In this document: positions 35,546-43,969 of the stretch, piece by piece
How positions within the stretch are numbered: position 1 is the first letter of the stretch
Layout of the letters: every line of letters begins with the position of its first letter
Origin: UBA11591 sp040220895
GTDB taxonomy: Bacteria; Bacteroidota; Bacteroidia; Flavobacteriales_E; Vicingaceae
Assembly: GCA_040220895.1 (NCBI GenBank)
Contig: JAVJVY010000010.1
Location: forward strand, 1 to 64,000
DNA: 64,000 nucleotides
Direction of reading: 5' to 3'
Notes under the pieces: generated by a model
The model's database searches: none
Told to the model about the DNA's origin: nothing
What the model saw: the letters and a program-made list of their open reading frames with translations, nothing else
Made by a program: the position numbers and the translations under genes

Positions 35546-37324
35546 ATGAAAATAAGATACACGATAGCCTGGAGAATTGGCACGGGCTTTGCTGTACTCA
35601 TAATGTTGACCATCTTGGTCTTTTACGTGACCAACAATACGCTCAATGAGAGTAAGCGTATAAGCGATGACATTAATGAGATATACAATCCTTCGGTATA
35701 CCAGCTGGAAGTTTTAAAACTTCACTTACTGCGTTCAAATACCATGATGACAGAGTGGGTGCAGCACCAAAGCAGTGAAGATGTACCTCTCAAAATACAA
35801 TACATTGAGTTGGTTGAAGAGGATCTTCCCGCTACGCAGGAAAAAATCAGATCTCTTTATACCAAATGGATAGACCATGAGCGTCACTTGGCCGAAAAGA
35901 TCTTTGGAAAGATAGATACCATGCTTGCCATCCATCAGGAAATCAGGAATAATCTGGTTACCTGGGAGGATTACGCTGATTTTGAAGCAAAGTTTTTATC
36001 TGATTTCGCCCTTGAAGAAGCCCAGGCTCAAATGGAGGGAATCAATATAATTCTGCAGGATCTCATTATTAGGGAGCGCAATAATTCCATCAGAGTATCT
36101 GCAGACATGGTCGAATCCTTTGATCTGCTTCAGTTTTTGGTCCGTAATCTATCCATTGCACTGGTAATCATGGGTATTTTCATTAGTATTTACACAGCCA
36201 GAAGTATCGTAAAACCTGTGAATTATGCAAAGAGCATCGTACTCGACCTGAGTAAGGGTATCATTGAGCGCAGAAAAATAAAAAGCCGGAATGATGAAAT
36301 TGGCGAGATGACCAAAGCCATGAATAAATTGATCGAAGGGATGAACATGACCAAGGATTTTGCCAATGCCCTTGGACAGGGTAATTACGAGTTTCCATAT
36401 ACCCTTTTAAGCCCTCAGGATGAATTGGGAAAGGACTTGTTGAAAATGCGCGTCGACTTGGCCGAGAATGAAAGAATTTTGGAAGAAAAGGTCCGCCTGC
36501 GAACAGCTGAAGTTGTGCAGAAGAAAGAAGAGATTGAGGAACAAAGCAAGGAGATTTCTCACCTTTACCATGAGGTTACCGATAGCATTGTTTACGCAAA
36601 GCGAATACAGGAGGCTGTTTTTCAACCCTTAAATGAAGTGAGGAAAATTCTACCCAACGCCTTTTTGTATTTTAAACCCAAAGACATTGTTTCGGGCGAT
36701 TTCTATTGGGTAGAAGAGAAAGACGGGCTCTCCTATTTTGCGGCCTCTGATTGCACTGGGCACGGCGTTCCAGGAGCGTTTATGAGTATTATTGGACACA
36801 ATGGCCTGAACCAGGCCATGAATTTTTGTAATACTCCGGCAGAGATGTTGGACGCACTCAATGAGTCACTGAGTAAAAGTTTGCATCAAGACACGGGCGA
36901 AACAGAAACTAAAGATGGCATGGACATCGCTCTTTGTTCCCTTGACCGTAAAAAGAACATCTTGCATTATGCAGGGGCTTTTAATCCGCTCTACCTTGTC
37001 AGAAATGGGGAGTTGATCATCACCAAAGCAGATAAATTTCCTGTAGGTAGCTTTATCGATGAGGAAAAGAATTCATTCACTAACCACGAAGTACAGCTCG
37101 AGAAGGAAGATTCCATCTTCATTTGCTCGGACGGACTGCAAAATCAATTCGGTGGTCCCAAGGGTAAAAAATTCATGTTGGGTCGCCTAAAAAGGCTCTT
37201 TGTAGACATCAGCGCCTTTAGTGTTGAAGAGCAGATAGCCGCCCTGGATAAGGCATTTGAAGAATGGAGGGGCGATGAGGAACAGGTTGATGACATTTTG
37301 GTCATCGGACTTAAGGTTTCTTAA
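35546..37324 (+). CDS. Membrane sensor with HAMP and SpoIIE (PPM) phosphatase domains
   Basis: A transmembrane signalling phosphatase of 592 residues. TM1 is at about 9-29; a periplasmic helical region (30-198, four-helix-bundle-like, with MMTEWVQHQSSED) and TM2 at about 201-220 follow. A HAMP domain (216-270; RSIVKPVNYAKSIVLDLSKG, DEIGEMTKAMNKLIEGM) leads into a coiled coil (300-355; LRTAEVVQKKEEIEEQSKEI). The SpoIIE domain (365-590) has VSGDFYWV, AASDCTGHGVPGAFMSIIG, DGMDIALCSLD and FICSDGLQNQFGG, with the metal-binding Asp residues intact. It should dephosphorylate a Ser/Thr-phosphorylated partner when the periplasmic side is signalled. No partner is encoded nearby. Its 3' end overlaps the convergent gene by 14 nt. 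Confidence 0.93.
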   Translation: MKIRYTIAWRIGTGFAVLIMLTILVFYVTNNTLNESKRISDDINEIYNPSVYQLEVLKLHLLRSNTMMTEWVQHQSSEDVPLKIQYIELVEEDLPATQEKIRSLYTKWIDHERHLAEKIFGKIDTMLAIHQEIRNNLVTWEDYADFEAKFLSDFALEEAQAQMEGINIILQDLIIRERNNSIRVSADMVESFDLLQFLVRNLSIALVIMGIFISIYTARSIVKPVNYAKSIVLDLSKGIIERRKIKSRNDEIGEMTKAMNKLIEGMNMTKDFANALGQGNYEFPYTLLSPQDELGKDLLKMRVDLAENERILEEKVRLRTAEVVQKKEEIEEQSKEISHLYHEVTDSIVYAKRIQEAVFQPLNEVRKILPNAFLYFKPKDIVSGDFYWVEEKDGLSYFAASDCTGHGVPGAFMSIIGHNGLNQAMNFCNTPAEMLDALNESLSKSLHQDTGETETKDGMDIALCSLDRKKNILHYAGAFNPLYLVRNGELIITKADKFPVGSFIDEEKNSFTNHEVQLEKEDSIFICSDGLQNQFGGPKGKKFMLGRLKRLFVDISAFSVEEQIAALDKAFEEWRGDEEQVDDILVIGLKVS

Positions 37325-39038
37325 GTTCCACTTCGTAAACGTTGTGGTATGAGAGTTTCGGTGACAATCTCCTATAGCTGAATTGCGCAAGATTTTCTTT
37401 CATTACTTTCTCGAACCAACGAGGTGCAAAGGTCAGTACATAGCACTTCGGGTCGTTCTTATCAATCACGCCATTTTGGATCAGGTAATAGAACATGGGA
37501 ATGAATTTACCGGCGTCCTTTTGAATGCTTGGGGGAAATCCTATTCGGTTGTAACCAGGACGTTGACCCCTGCCTTGCGAAATTTCGAGTAAAACGTTGT
37601 ACTGAAATCCGGCCTCATTTTCTGCTGCTACTTGCTTTGACCAAACGGTACTGTAATATTTAAGTTCGTTTTTTTGCAAGTATTCCCCTTCCGAAACGCG
37701 ATCGATCTCTCTTGCCATGACAATGGGATATTTCGTGCTTTTAGCCTGCTCGATCAAGGGGTCTAAATATTCCATACCGTAGTCTTCGGACTGGTAGAAG
37801 TTGTACATCATGGAATTCATTTTTTCACTGTCAAGTATGGCCTTATGCAATACTTTGTTCTTATTGGATATACTCCACTGTAAAGAAAAAAGGCAGTAAG
37901 CCATGACTAAACCAAATAGCACCAAAGGGAATTTTCGTGCAAGTTTTAACTCTCTGAAGACCGTATAAAGCGAAATGGCAGCTAAAATGGCAAAAGGAAT
38001 GGCAAGTGGAACGAAAGAGCGCTGAGGCGTTTTGTCTCCTCTGGCAAAGCTAATGGCAAAAGGGAGTAAAAAAAGTAAGAGTAAAAACAAACTATGAAAT
38101 TGAAGCCTATTCTTCCACCCATATTTTTGAGTAAAACGAAAAAGGGAGACGGCCCCTATCAGAAAACTGAGGGCCAATAAAAACTTGAACGAGGTCAAAT
38201 AATAGACCACTTTTGGGAAAAGGTCATTGACATTGTAAGCATAAAACGATTGCCCTTTCATTTGTTGAAGATGGCGTTCGTTTAATATGTCATCGATGAT
38301 GGGAAAGTAAGCGGCATATGCAATAGCAGCGGAGGCACCTATGATAACCAACGTCACGAAATAGCGGTTTTTAATCCACTTCTCAGAAAAGGTAAGGCCT
38401 TCTTTTCTGCGTCCCAGTCCATTCAGCAACCAAATGAAGAAAAATAATAAACCCAATGACAGGGCAAAAAAGACATTGGATGGAATGGTGTAAAGCATGG
38501 CCGAAAGAAAGATCAGTGATGCAATGCCATGCGAGGCAGAAGGATTTTTTCTGAATGATAATAGATGGAAAGTTGCCGCTGCCAGCAGACTTGCACTTAA
38601 TGTGTACCCCCTTAATTGCATCGTAAAGTTCAGAAACGGAAGGGTAGTGACCAGAATGACTACGGCCATACCGGCAATTTGGGCATTGAAAAACCGCCTT
38701 CCGATAAGCCATGTATAGATCAGGCTTATCACGCTCAGAAAAAAAGGTAATAAACGCACTTGAGCTATGCGGTCCATGGCTTCGTATAAATCACCAATGG
38801 ATAATGCTTTGCAATAGAAATTATTTATAAGATTGAAGAAAATATGATTGTTAACATCGGGGTATTCCGTTACAGTGCTTGTCCATTTCACAAGCACGAA
38901 ATTGCTCATTGACACGATCTCGTCCCAGACCGGGGGTTTAGAAATGTAGCTCGCAATAGCCCAGGCAGTGAAGAAAATTAACGTGATAATAAGGGGTAAA
39001 ATCGTCTTATATTGATTGAAAGCTTTCAATTTGCTCAA
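37311..39038 (-). CDS. Multi-pass membrane glycosyltransferase, GT39/PMT-like
   Basis: An integral membrane protein with about ten hydrophobic segments over residues 10-400 and a soluble C-terminal part. Features of the GT-C fold: an acidic motif in the first periplasmic loop (SKPPVWDEIVSM, with the Asp-Glu expected for catalysis), LPFFLSVISLIYTWLIGRRFF, and MQLRGYTLSASLLAAATFHLL, which matches the conserved (R)GYxL segment of PMT_2/ArnT proteins. These enzymes use polyprenyl-phosphate sugars as donors. It starts 91 nt from the divergent gene at 39130, another protein of the same general type. The acceptor is unknown. Confidence 0.78.
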   Translation of the reverse strand: MSKLKAFNQYKTILPLIITLIFFTAWAIASYISKPPVWDEIVSMSNFVLVKWTSTVTEYPDVNNHIFFNLINNFYCKALSIGDLYEAMDRIAQVRLLPFFLSVISLIYTWLIGRRFFNAQIAGMAVVILVTTLPFLNFTMQLRGYTLSASLLAAATFHLLSFRKNPSASHGIASLIFLSAMLYTIPSNVFFALSLGLLFFFIWLLNGLGRRKEGLTFSEKWIKNRYFVTLVIIGASAAIAYAAYFPIIDDILNERHLQQMKGQSFYAYNVNDLFPKVVYYLTSFKFLLALSFLIGAVSLFRFTQKYGWKNRLQFHSLFLLLLFLLPFAISFARGDKTPQRSFVPLAIPFAILAAISLYTVFRELKLARKFPLVLFGLVMAYCLFSLQWSISNKNKVLHKAILDSEKMNSMMYNFYQSEDYGMEYLDPLIEQAKSTKYPIVMAREIDRVSEGEYLQKNELKYYSTVWSKQVAAENEAGFQYNVLLEISQGRGQRPGYNRIGFPPSIQKDAGKFIPMFYYLIQNGVIDKNDPKCYVLTFAPRWFEKVMKENLAQFSYRRLSPKLSYHNVYEVELKKP

Positions 39039-39129
39039 TTAGATTAATACTTTTGCCTGCTCCGGAGCCCGTAAATTTAACCCAATCAGGGAATTTATTT
39101 GGGCTAGGATAGATTGAAATTTACATCTG

Positions 39130-40755
39130 ATGTCAAGTAATTCAGTTCAAAGTAGCGACTCGATTTCTAAATTTTTCGATAAGAGAAAGGATCAGGTTTT
39201 TTATTTCTCTGCCGGACTTTTTCTGGTGCTGGCCCTGCTTTCCTTTGATCCAAAGTTAAGTATCGGAGGTGATGATGCAAGCTACATAGTTAGAGCCCTT
39301 AGATTCATCAAGCAAGGCCTATTCCCTTCTTTTCAAGGTCCACTTTACCCAATATTTCTTAGTCCGTTCGTTGCGCTTTTTGGAATAAAGATCAATTTGC
39401 TAAAGATGCTTTCGGTTGGACTCGGAATGGGATTTATGTTCTTTCTATACTATGCACTCAAAGACCGCATTAATTCGACTCTTTTGTCATTTACCGTGTT
39501 GTATGCCGGTGTGAATTCTTACCTGATCTACTATTCAAGTCAAACATATAATGAAGTATTTCACCTTTTTATTGAATGTCTGTTCATCTATTTCTTTTTT
39601 CGTTTTACTGACAAATTAGGAGACGAGGACACGCTTATCAAACGCGATCTGAAAAATTGGATAATCATTTCATTTCTTGCCTTATTGGTGGTTTTGTCCA
39701 AGAACATCGGCCTGGCGATTGCCATTAGCATACCGGTCTATTTTATTTTCAGGCGACAGTTTCTTTCATCTGTTGTATTCCTGGGAATATTTAGTTTTAT
39801 GTATCTCACTTTTCGGTTTTTAAGAGATTTGATCTGGCAAGTCGATTCCCCATTTGCCAAGCAGGGTCAGGTATTCCTTTACAAGGATCCATATAATTTC
39901 AGTAAGGGTAAAGAAGATATATGGGGCTTTCTCAACCGGCTTTATGAGAATACGCATATCTACTTTTCCAAGAATTTAATGAAAATCGTTCATCTGCGGG
40001 AGCCGGAGGTTACCTCCAGACTTGAATTGATTTCGTATATCGTTGTTGGCTTATTGCTTTTTGCCTTTGTCCGGTCTCTGATGAAAAATAAGGAAGTATT
40101 TTTTATTTCAGTTTTTACCTTGATAACCCTGGGGGTTTCGTTCATCATCCTTCAATCCAGGTGGGATTCCGATCGACTGATCATCTTAGTGGTGCCATTT
40201 TTAATATTGCTTCTCTTATACGCCATTACCGAACTCTTAGGTATACTTAAAAAACGTTTTATAAGTATAACTGCGTATGGACTTTTGGCGCTGTTGCTCA
40301 TGTCAAACATTAGTTTCAGTTTCAGTAAGGTTGATATTCTTACCATGAAGAAGAATCTTAGAGGTGAGCGCTATCACGGGTATACTTCAGACTGGGTGAA
40401 TTATTTGAAAATGAGCGAATGGGCTTCCGAAAATCTCCCCAAGGGAAGTGTGGTGGCGGTGCGGAAGCAAACCATGTCCATTATATTTACCGGATCACTC
40501 GATTTTCACAGTATTGCCAGGGTTCCTTCAACTGATGCTGACACCCTTATGGATAAGCTGAAGAAAGGTAATGTGACGCATGTTATCATAGCTCGCCTGC
40601 GAAGAAATCCAAAGCAAAAGAGTGAGTATACCATTAATACCGTTCAGCGTTACCTTTCCGTCATTGAGAGAAAATATCCGGGAACTTTTTATCCTGTCCA
40701 TGAAATTGGGGTCAGCGAAGAAGCAAAATTGTATGAAATTCGCTATCCCAGATGA
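39130..40755 (+). CDS. Multi-pass membrane glycosyltransferase, GT39/PMT-like
   Basis: A second GT-C-like protein of 541 residues. TM1 near 25-43 is followed by a loop with the paired acid motif LSIGGDDASYIVRALRFIKQG and by GPLYPIFLSPFVALFGI, a pattern common in dolichyl-phosphate-mannose-type transferases. About eleven hydrophobic segments follow (LLVVLSKNIGLAIAISIPVY, IILVVPFLILLLLYAI). A soluble tail (ENLPKGSVVAVRKQTMSIIF, VTHVIIARLRRNP) closes the protein. Its stop overlaps the next gene start by 4 nt (ATGA), so it is the first gene of an operon with a methyltransferase and a methyltransferase-GT2 fusion. Sugar and acceptor are unknown. Confidence 0.8.
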   Translation: MSSNSVQSSDSISKFFDKRKDQVFYFSAGLFLVLALLSFDPKLSIGGDDASYIVRALRFIKQGLFPSFQGPLYPIFLSPFVALFGIKINLLKMLSVGLGMGFMFFLYYALKDRINSTLLSFTVLYAGVNSYLIYYSSQTYNEVFHLFIECLFIYFFFRFTDKLGDEDTLIKRDLKNWIIISFLALLVVLSKNIGLAIAISIPVYFIFRRQFLSSVVFLGIFSFMYLTFRFLRDLIWQVDSPFAKQGQVFLYKDPYNFSKGKEDIWGFLNRLYENTHIYFSKNLMKIVHLREPEVTSRLELISYIVVGLLLFAFVRSLMKNKEVFFISVFTLITLGVSFIILQSRWDSDRLIILVVPFLILLLLYAITELLGILKKRFISITAYGLLALLLMSNISFSFSKVDILTMKKNLRGERYHGYTSDWVNYLKMSEWASENLPKGSVVAVRKQTMSIIFTGSLDFHSIARVPSTDADTLMDKLKKGNVTHVIIARLRRNPKQKSEYTINTVQRYLSVIERKYPGTFYPVHEIGVSEEAKLYEIRYPR

Positions 40756-41513
40756 ATCTCGCAGCTGGAAAATTACTCTCTGAATACGACCTGGACGATC
40801 CCAGAAGAACCCTTCAACATCGGGACATCATCCTTTCCAAACCCTTTTTGAAGAAAATATATACTGATTGGTATATCGAGATTTTCAATGAATTGAAAGG
40901 GATACCGAACGGAAAGAAATTGGAGATCGGTTCTGGTGGTGGTTTCATCAAAGAGCTGGTTCCCGAATTCATAACATCTGATATTCTCGAACTTCCCAAC
41001 GTTGATATGGCATTCAGTGCCGAGGAAATGCCCTTTGCCGATGATGAACTATCGGCAATTTCAATGATCAATGTATTACATCACATTCCCGATGTGCGGA
41101 ATTTTTTTTCAGAGGCCAGTCGAACGTTGAAACCCGGCGGAAAAGTTGTGATGATCGAACCTGCCAACAGTCCAATGAGCCGATTTATTTACAAGCGATT
41201 TCATCATGAATTATTTGATGAAAAACGAGATTGGTCTTTTCCGGCCACAGGTCCGCTTAGCGGATCCAATCAAGCCTTGCCTTATATCGTCTTTAAGCGT
41301 GATCGCCCTGATTTTGAGCGCTCCTTTCCCGAATTAAAGATTCAAACTGTTAGATTGCATACGGGTTTCAGGTACATTGTCAGTGGTGGTGTTTCCAGAA
41401 AACAACTGCTTCCGGATTTCACTTTTGCTTTTATTAAAAAATTAGAGGCAATTTTACCGGGCCTGACCGGCATGTTTCAGACTATTGTGTTGAAGAAAAA
41501 TGAGCAAGAATAA
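40752..41513 (+). CDS. Class I SAM-dependent methyltransferase
   Basis: A 253-residue methyltransferase of the Methyltransf_11 type. Motif I is KLEIGSGGGFIKEL, then SDILELPNVDMAFSAEEMPF, SMINVLHHIPD and LKPGGKVVMIEPANSP. The C-terminal third (residues 160-250) is specific to this protein (FKRDRPDFERSFPELKIQ, GFRYIVSGGVSRKQLLP). It is in an operon with the preceding membrane glycosyltransferase (4-nt overlap) and the following fusion gene (14-nt overlap). The context points to a glycolipid, glycan or polyprenyl-linked substrate. Confidence 0.85.
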   Translation: MNLAAGKLLSEYDLDDPRRTLQHRDIILSKPFLKKIYTDWYIEIFNELKGIPNGKKLEIGSGGGFIKELVPEFITSDILELPNVDMAFSAEEMPFADDELSAISMINVLHHIPDVRNFFSEASRTLKPGGKVVMIEPANSPMSRFIYKRFHHELFDEKRDWSFPATGPLSGSNQALPYIVFKRDRPDFERSFPELKIQTVRLHTGFRYIVSGGVSRKQLLPDFTFAFIKKLEAILPGLTGMFQTIVLKKNEQE

Positions 41514-42921
41514 ATTCTACCATTATTTTCAGGACTTCGCTCCTGTTTATTCAAAATATCGCCAAAGACACCGTTATTATTGGAAAGACATTGTCAATTA
41601 CAATAATTTCTATATAAATAACAAACAGAGTGTACTGGAAATAGGCTGTGGAACCGGAGAAACCCTTAGTAAGCTCAACGGAAAACACAAGGTGGGCATC
41701 GATTTTAGTCCCGCCATGATCGAGGAAGCAAGGAAGAAATACCCCGACATCGAATTTCACCTTATGGAGGGAGAATCAATTGAACTAAACCAAACTTTTG
41801 ACGTCATTGTATTGCCAAATGTGGTGGGTTATTTTGACAACGTGATCGATGTTTTTAACCAGCTCAGAAAGGTCAGTCACGACGAAACTAAACTTATCAT
41901 TTCTTATTATAACTACTTGTGGGAACCCCTGCTGAAGTTCGGAGAATTCATAGGTTTCAAAAAAAGAACACCCCGTCAGAACTGGCTTTCTCACCAAGAC
42001 CTCAAGAACCTTCTATACCACTGTGGATTTGAAGAGTTTCGCTCGACGAATCGAGTGCTGGTGCCGGTGAATATACCACTGATCTCCTGGTTTTGTAACC
42101 GCTATTTGGCCAAAATGCCCTTGATTAATCAATTGTGCCTTAATAATTACATCAATGCCCGCCGCGTGCGCATGGGAAGGACTAATGAAGAGATTGACCG
42201 CTACACTACCAGTGTTGTTATACCGGCTAGAAATGAAAGTGGCAACATAGAAAATGCCATATTGCGACTTCCAAAATTCGGCAAGCACATTGAAATTATT
42301 TATGTCGAAGGCAATTCCACAGATGACACCTGGGAAACCATCCAGCGTATTTCCGAAAAATACAAGGACAGCCATGACATCAAGATCATGCAGCAAGATG
42401 GCAAGGGTAAAGGAGATGCCGTTCGAAAGGGCTACGCAAGCGCCACCGGCGACATACTAATGATTCTCGATGCAGATTTGACAGTTCCGCCCGAAGACCT
42501 GCCAAAGTTCTATTATGCCCTTGCATCTGGTAAGGGAGACTTTATTAATGGATCACGGTTAGTGTATCCAATGGAAAAGGGTGCAATGCGATTCCTGAAT
42601 AACCTTGGGAACAAGTTTTTTAGCCTGGTGTTCTCGTGGTTACTCGAACAGTCAATAAAAGACACCCTTTGTGGCACCAAAGTAATGTTCAGGAAGGACT
42701 ACGAGTTACTGAGCCAAAACAGGGAGTACTTCGGAAATTTTGATCCTTTCGGCGATTATGACTTGCTATTTGGAGCGTATAAACTGAACCTGAAAATTAT
42801 CGATCTTCCCATCCGCTATCGCGAACGCACTTACGGTGACACAAACATTTCCCGGTTTCGACACGGCCTATTACTTCTCAGAATGTGCCTTTTTGCAGCT
42901 AACAAGATTAAATTCTGGTAG
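41500..42921 (+). CDS. Fused methyltransferase and GT2 glycosyltransferase
   Basis: Two enzymes on one chain. Residues 1-215 form a class I methyltransferase (SVLEIGCGTGETLSKL, VGIDFSPAMIEEARKKYPD, DVIVLPNVVGYFD). Residues 225-473 form a GT-A fold family 2 glycosyltransferase (TSVVIPARNESGNIENAI, EIIYVEGNSTDDTW, DGKGKGDAVRKGYASATGDILMILDADLTVPPED, GSRLVYPMEKGAMRF). The LMILDADL motif is the metal/nucleotide DxD. The GT part resembles the DPM1/polyprenyl-phosphate glycosyltransferase group (FRKDYELL, FDPFGDYDLLFG), so it probably makes a polyprenyl-phosphate-linked sugar for the neighbouring GT39-like enzymes; this is inference. It is the last gene of the 39130-42921 operon. Confidence 0.87.
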   Translation: MSKNKFYHYFQDFAPVYSKYRQRHRYYWKDIVNYNNFYINNKQSVLEIGCGTGETLSKLNGKHKVGIDFSPAMIEEARKKYPDIEFHLMEGESIELNQTFDVIVLPNVVGYFDNVIDVFNQLRKVSHDETKLIISYYNYLWEPLLKFGEFIGFKKRTPRQNWLSHQDLKNLLYHCGFEEFRSTNRVLVPVNIPLISWFCNRYLAKMPLINQLCLNNYINARRVRMGRTNEEIDRYTTSVVIPARNESGNIENAILRLPKFGKHIEIIYVEGNSTDDTWETIQRISEKYKDSHDIKIMQQDGKGKGDAVRKGYASATGDILMILDADLTVPPEDLPKFYYALASGKGDFINGSRLVYPMEKGAMRFLNNLGNKFFSLVFSWLLEQSIKDTLCGTKVMFRKDYELLSQNREYFGNFDPFGDYDLLFGAYKLNLKIIDLPIRYRERTYGDTNISRFRHGLLLLRMCLFAANKIKFW

Positions 42922-42932
42922 GGAAAATAACG

Positions 42933-42940
42933 TAATTTTG
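42933..42940 (+). promoter_or_regulatory. Candidate -7 element for the mevalonate run
   Basis: TAATTTTG matches TAnnTTTG perfectly and lies 20 nt before the TTG start of fni, in the 39-nt gap after the glycosyltransferase operon. A good -33 TTG is not seen. The mevalonate genes may thus have their own start as well as read-through from upstream. Confidence 0.4.
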
Positions 42941-42960
42941 GGGCCATACCCCCGGACGTT

Positions 42961-43968
42961 TTGAAAGAGAAAGACATATCAGAAAGAAAGAAAGAACACA
43001 TCGAGCTTGCACTTGGTTCTCAACTTTCCGATTGGGCTAACGACAAACGTTTCTATTACGAACCTTTAATGGGCGCCCATCCTGACAAAGCAAGTCACTC
43101 TGTAAGTTTTTTTGGCAAGGAAATGGCCTTCCCTCTGTGGGTCAGCAGCATGACTGGAGGGACGAAAGAGGCACTACAAATCAATGAGAACCTTGCCCGG
43201 GCCTGTAACGAGTTTGGTTTGGGCATGGGACTGGGCTCGTGCCGCCCATTGCTTGAAGACCCGAAAAAATACTTGAAGGACTTCGCCCTCAGAGAAGTCA
43301 TTGGTAAGAGCCAACTGCTTTATGCCAATTTAGGGATCGCCCAACTCGAAAAGTCAATTGCTAAAAATGAGTTGAACAAGGTTGAAGACATGGTAGGCGT
43401 GCTTGATGCTGATGGCCTCATTATCCACATCAATCCCTTGCAGGAATGGATTCAGCCCGAAGGAGACCGAATATTGCAACCCCCTATTCAAACCATCGAG
43501 CATTTTATTAAAAAATCAGATTTGCCACTGATTGTTAAAGAAGTAGGCCAGGGCATGGGTCCCGATAGTTTGCGAAGATTAATGGCTTTGCCCGTTGTTA
43601 TTGAATTCGGAGCCTTTGGAGGTACAAACTTCTCTCAATTGGAAATCGCCAGACGTGAAGACAATGAGAATGGCGGCATGGGACCACTGGCCCACATAGG
43701 TCACAACATGGAAGAAATGCTACTTTACTTTAATAAGAACAAGAAGGAGATGAAGAATGTGTCCTGTAAAGGGGTGATCCTCTCGGGCGGCATGAAAAGT
43801 TTTTTAGATGGTTATTACGCCATAAGTAAGTTAGACCATCCTGCTGTGTACGGTCAGGCATCGGCCCTGTTAAGCCACGCTCGACGCTCTTATGAATCGC
43901 TGGCAGGTTTTGTTCAATCGCAGGTTGATGGCTATGGCATAGCCCGGGAATTACTACGAATTCGTTAG
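42961..43968 (+). CDS. fni: Type 2 isopentenyl-diphosphate delta-isomerase
   Basis: An FMN- and NADPH-dependent enzyme interconverting IPP and DMAPP. A TIM barrel of 335 residues with KERKKEHIELAL-like start (SERKKEHIELAL), PLWVSSMTGGTKEA (FMN site), GMGLGSCRPLLED, YANLGIAQLE, IIHINPLQEWIQPEGDR, VKEVGQGM, EFGAFGGTNFSQLE and ILSGGMKS. The usual FDDVxx and QHH motifs of some type 2 enzymes are altered. The start is a TTG (no ATG in the first 20 codons), an uncommon choice that may limit expression. It is first of six codirectional isoprenoid genes; HMG-CoA reductase begins 1 nt after its stop. Confidence 0.92.
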   Translation: MKEKDISERKKEHIELALGSQLSDWANDKRFYYEPLMGAHPDKASHSVSFFGKEMAFPLWVSSMTGGTKEALQINENLARACNEFGLGMGLGSCRPLLEDPKKYLKDFALREVIGKSQLLYANLGIAQLEKSIAKNELNKVEDMVGVLDADGLIIHINPLQEWIQPEGDRILQPPIQTIEHFIKKSDLPLIVKEVGQGMGPDSLRRLMALPVVIEFGAFGGTNFSQLEIARREDNENGGMGPLAHIGHNMEEMLLYFNKNKKEMKNVSCKGVILSGGMKSFLDGYYAISKLDHPAVYGQASALLSHARRSYESLAGFVQSQVDGYGIARELLRIR

Positions 43969-43969
43969 A

